The notes beneath the pieces are model-generated. The model ran no database searches, had not been told where the DNA came from, and saw nothing but the letters and a program-made list of their open reading frames with translations. A DNA stretch of 6,615 nt from positions 1 through 6,615 of the forward strand of contig CAYLNH010000344.1 in NCBI GenBank assembly GCA_964384625.1, written 5' to 3'. Source of the stretch: CAYLNH01 sp964384625 (lineage in GTDB: Bacteria > Verrucomicrobiota > Lentisphaeria > JABSQK01). The first letter of the stretch is position 1. The number at the start of each line of letters is the position of its first letter. Below are positions 6,539-6,615 of the stretch, piece after piece. Position numbers and translations under genes: made by a program.

Positions 6539-6615
6539 TTACTGCCCTTCGTGGTCCGCATAGAGATCCCGCACCCTCTTGAGCGCCGAAGCCTTGGCGA
6601 AGGAGTTCGCGGTGC
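6539..6615 (-). CDS. C-terminal end of an unidentified upstream gene (partial)
   Basis: Only 24 codons and a TAA stop are in the window; the gene continues past the right edge. The peptide starts TANSFAKASALK and ends RVRDLYADHEGQ, a charged, probably helical tail. The frame was chosen because it has G or C at the third position in 20 of 24 codons, like the neighbouring genes, and ends just before a promoter; the other two minus-strand frames are also open here but lack this bias. The family cannot be recognised from so little. It runs in the same direction as the VWA gene and is separated from it by 86 bases. Confidence 0.55.
   Translation of the reverse strand, partial: TANSFAKASALKRVRDLYADHEGQ

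Noticed and set aside
6364..6561. 65-codon minus-strand frame across the VWA gene start
   Set aside because: It overlaps the promoter, leader and start of the VWA gene in another frame and has poor third-position GC bias compared with the partial gene ending at 6539.

Overview
The window carries two long genes, both read from the minus strand, plus the last 24 codons of a third gene on the same strand at the right edge. It is GC-rich with dense coding, and I see no tRNA, rRNA, CRISPR array, insertion sequence or attachment site. The families point to a diderm bacterium with a taste for large surface and secreted proteins. Proteins combining von Willebrand factor A (VWA) domains with a glutamine-amidotransferase-like (GATase-like) domain, and proteases with Calx-beta-like and InlB-like repeats, are typical of Planctomycetes, Verrucomicrobia, Lentisphaerae, Kiritimatiellae or Hydrogenedentes-like lineages. 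This taxonomic guess is inference from family memory, not a match.

Layout in the direction of transcription, right to left. (1) 6539-6615 is the C-terminus of an unidentified protein. (2) 6453-6538 is a short intergenic gap holding a good sigma70-type promoter (TTGATT-17-TATAGT). (3) 3405-6452 encodes a 1015-residue inner-membrane protein: three N-terminal membrane helices, an intact VWA domain with a MIDAS metal site, a linker, a non-catalytic class I GATase-like domain, a second VWA-like domain that has lost its MIDAS residues, a fourth membrane helix and a charged cytoplasmic tail. (4) 3135-3404 is a 270-base intergenic region with a second TATAGT promoter, a leader hairpin beside the ribosome binding site and some weak inverted repeats. 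(5) 48-3134 encodes a 1028-residue secreted metzincin metalloprotease (HEWGHTMGAGH, then a Met-turn) followed by a cadherin-like domain, several Calx-beta-like beta-sandwich repeats and one InlB-like repeat. It stops in the middle of its last repeat.

The two large genes probably form separate transcription units, since each has its own promoter. The two promoters share the same -10 box and a GCAACCC element just downstream, so they could be co-regulated. Nothing in the sequence proves that the products work together. One is a periplasm-facing membrane scaffold and the other an exported protease. I found no clear new defence or mobile system. The points most worth checking are the truncated last repeat of the protease, the MIDAS-less second VWA domain and the shared promoter-downstream element.
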